Source: an uncultured Butyrivibrio sp. (GTDB lineage: Bacteria; Bacillota; Clostridia; Lachnospirales; Lachnospiraceae). From it: a stretch of 64,000 nt of DNA. The stretch covers positions 113,623 to 177,622 of the forward strand of contig NZ_CAMVPU010000003.1 in the NCBI RefSeq assembly GCF_947169445.1, in the 5' to 3' direction. The notes under the pieces were generated by a model that was given only the letters and a program-made list of their open reading frames with translations, was not told where the DNA came from and did no database searches. Within the stretch, counting starts at the first letter, position 1; every line of letters begins with the position of its first letter. Position numbers and translations under genes: made by a program. Positions 63,951 to 64,000 of this stretch are shown piece by piece.

Positions 63951-64000
63951 ATGCATATAATTTTAAATAAAACCTCAATGGTACCAATCTATGAGCAATT
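63951..64000 (+). CDS. GntR family transcriptional regulator (3' cut by window end)
   Basis: Only 16 codons are visible. The sequence after the start, ending MVPIYEQ, is the common opening of GntR-family (YhcF/YtrA-like) winged-helix regulators (P-I-Y-x-Q-I). A GGAGGAAGGG ribosome site and a strong promoter with palindrome precede it. Confidence 0.65.
   Translation, partial: MHIILNKTSMVPIYEQ

Noticed and set aside
1..64000. tRNA or rRNA genes
   Set aside because: No cloverleaf with a T-loop consensus and no rRNA-like stretch was noticed on either strand by eye; a covariance scan would be needed to exclude them.

Overview
This window comes from a low-to-moderate GC Gram-positive anaerobe. 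The best fit is a rumen or gut Lachnospiraceae close to Butyrivibrio or Pseudobutyrivibrio. The grounds are strong AGGAGG-type ribosome sites, a GH3 glucosidase fragment of a type known from that group, LytTR/GHKL signalling, many GNAT and methyltransferase genes, and C-terminally anchored giant surface proteins. This is inference from gene content; no rRNA or tRNA gene was seen. Every gene called with confidence is on the + strand.

Region 1 (1 to 34.3 kb) is the downstream two-thirds or so of a contractile injection system (CIS) locus; the left edge cuts into it. In order it holds a CIS tube/LysM-type adaptor (partial), a gpD-like hub, a gp5/VgrG-like spike, gp25, two baseplate-J proteins, a tail-protein-I wedge protein, then an unusual block of STAS protein, FtsE-like ATPase, membrane GHKL ATPase, membrane SH3 protein and a small protein. 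An AAA+ ATPase, a 1991-residue surface protein, an unrecognised protein, a 2609-residue helical protein, an 840-residue Pro/Gln-rich protein and a second AAA+ ATPase follow. Gaps are tiny or overlapping, so this looks like one long transcription unit. Sheath, inner tube and PAAR genes are not in view and may lie to the left.

Region 2 (34.3 to 39.3 kb) holds two paralogous modules. Each has a near-identical sigma-A-type promoter, one or two short peptides with a double-glycine leader and a shared core motif, and a two-TM SpoIIE-type phosphatase of exactly 567 residues. A decayed IS1182-like transposase lies between the modules. With the STAS protein and GHKL ATPase of region 1 they could form a partner-switching circuit controlling the injection system. 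This is the most novel-looking part of the window.

Region 3 (39.3 to 42 kb) is a 5'-truncated GH3 glucosidase followed by an intact membrane protein with an Ig-like domain.

Region 4 (42 to 56.3 kb) is an accessory, resistance-like island: GNAT acetyltransferases, an APH-GNAT fusion, two methyltransferases, an Rgg/XRE-like regulator, an M55 D-aminopeptidase, an S41-like protein, an MFS pump behind a leader-peptide attenuator, a TmrB-like kinase and a LytTR/GHKL two-component pair. Several genes here are broken (an A8 frameshift, an internally deleted GNAT), followed by a frameshifted ABC exporter.

Region 5 (56.4 to 64 kb) has the broken ABC exporter, a DUF234-type AAA ATPase gene with an elaborate palindromic promoter and apparently leaderless start, flanked by two near-identical hairpins, then a zinc-ribbon protein, a TldD/TldE protease pair, and the start of a GntR-type regulator with a palindromic operator.
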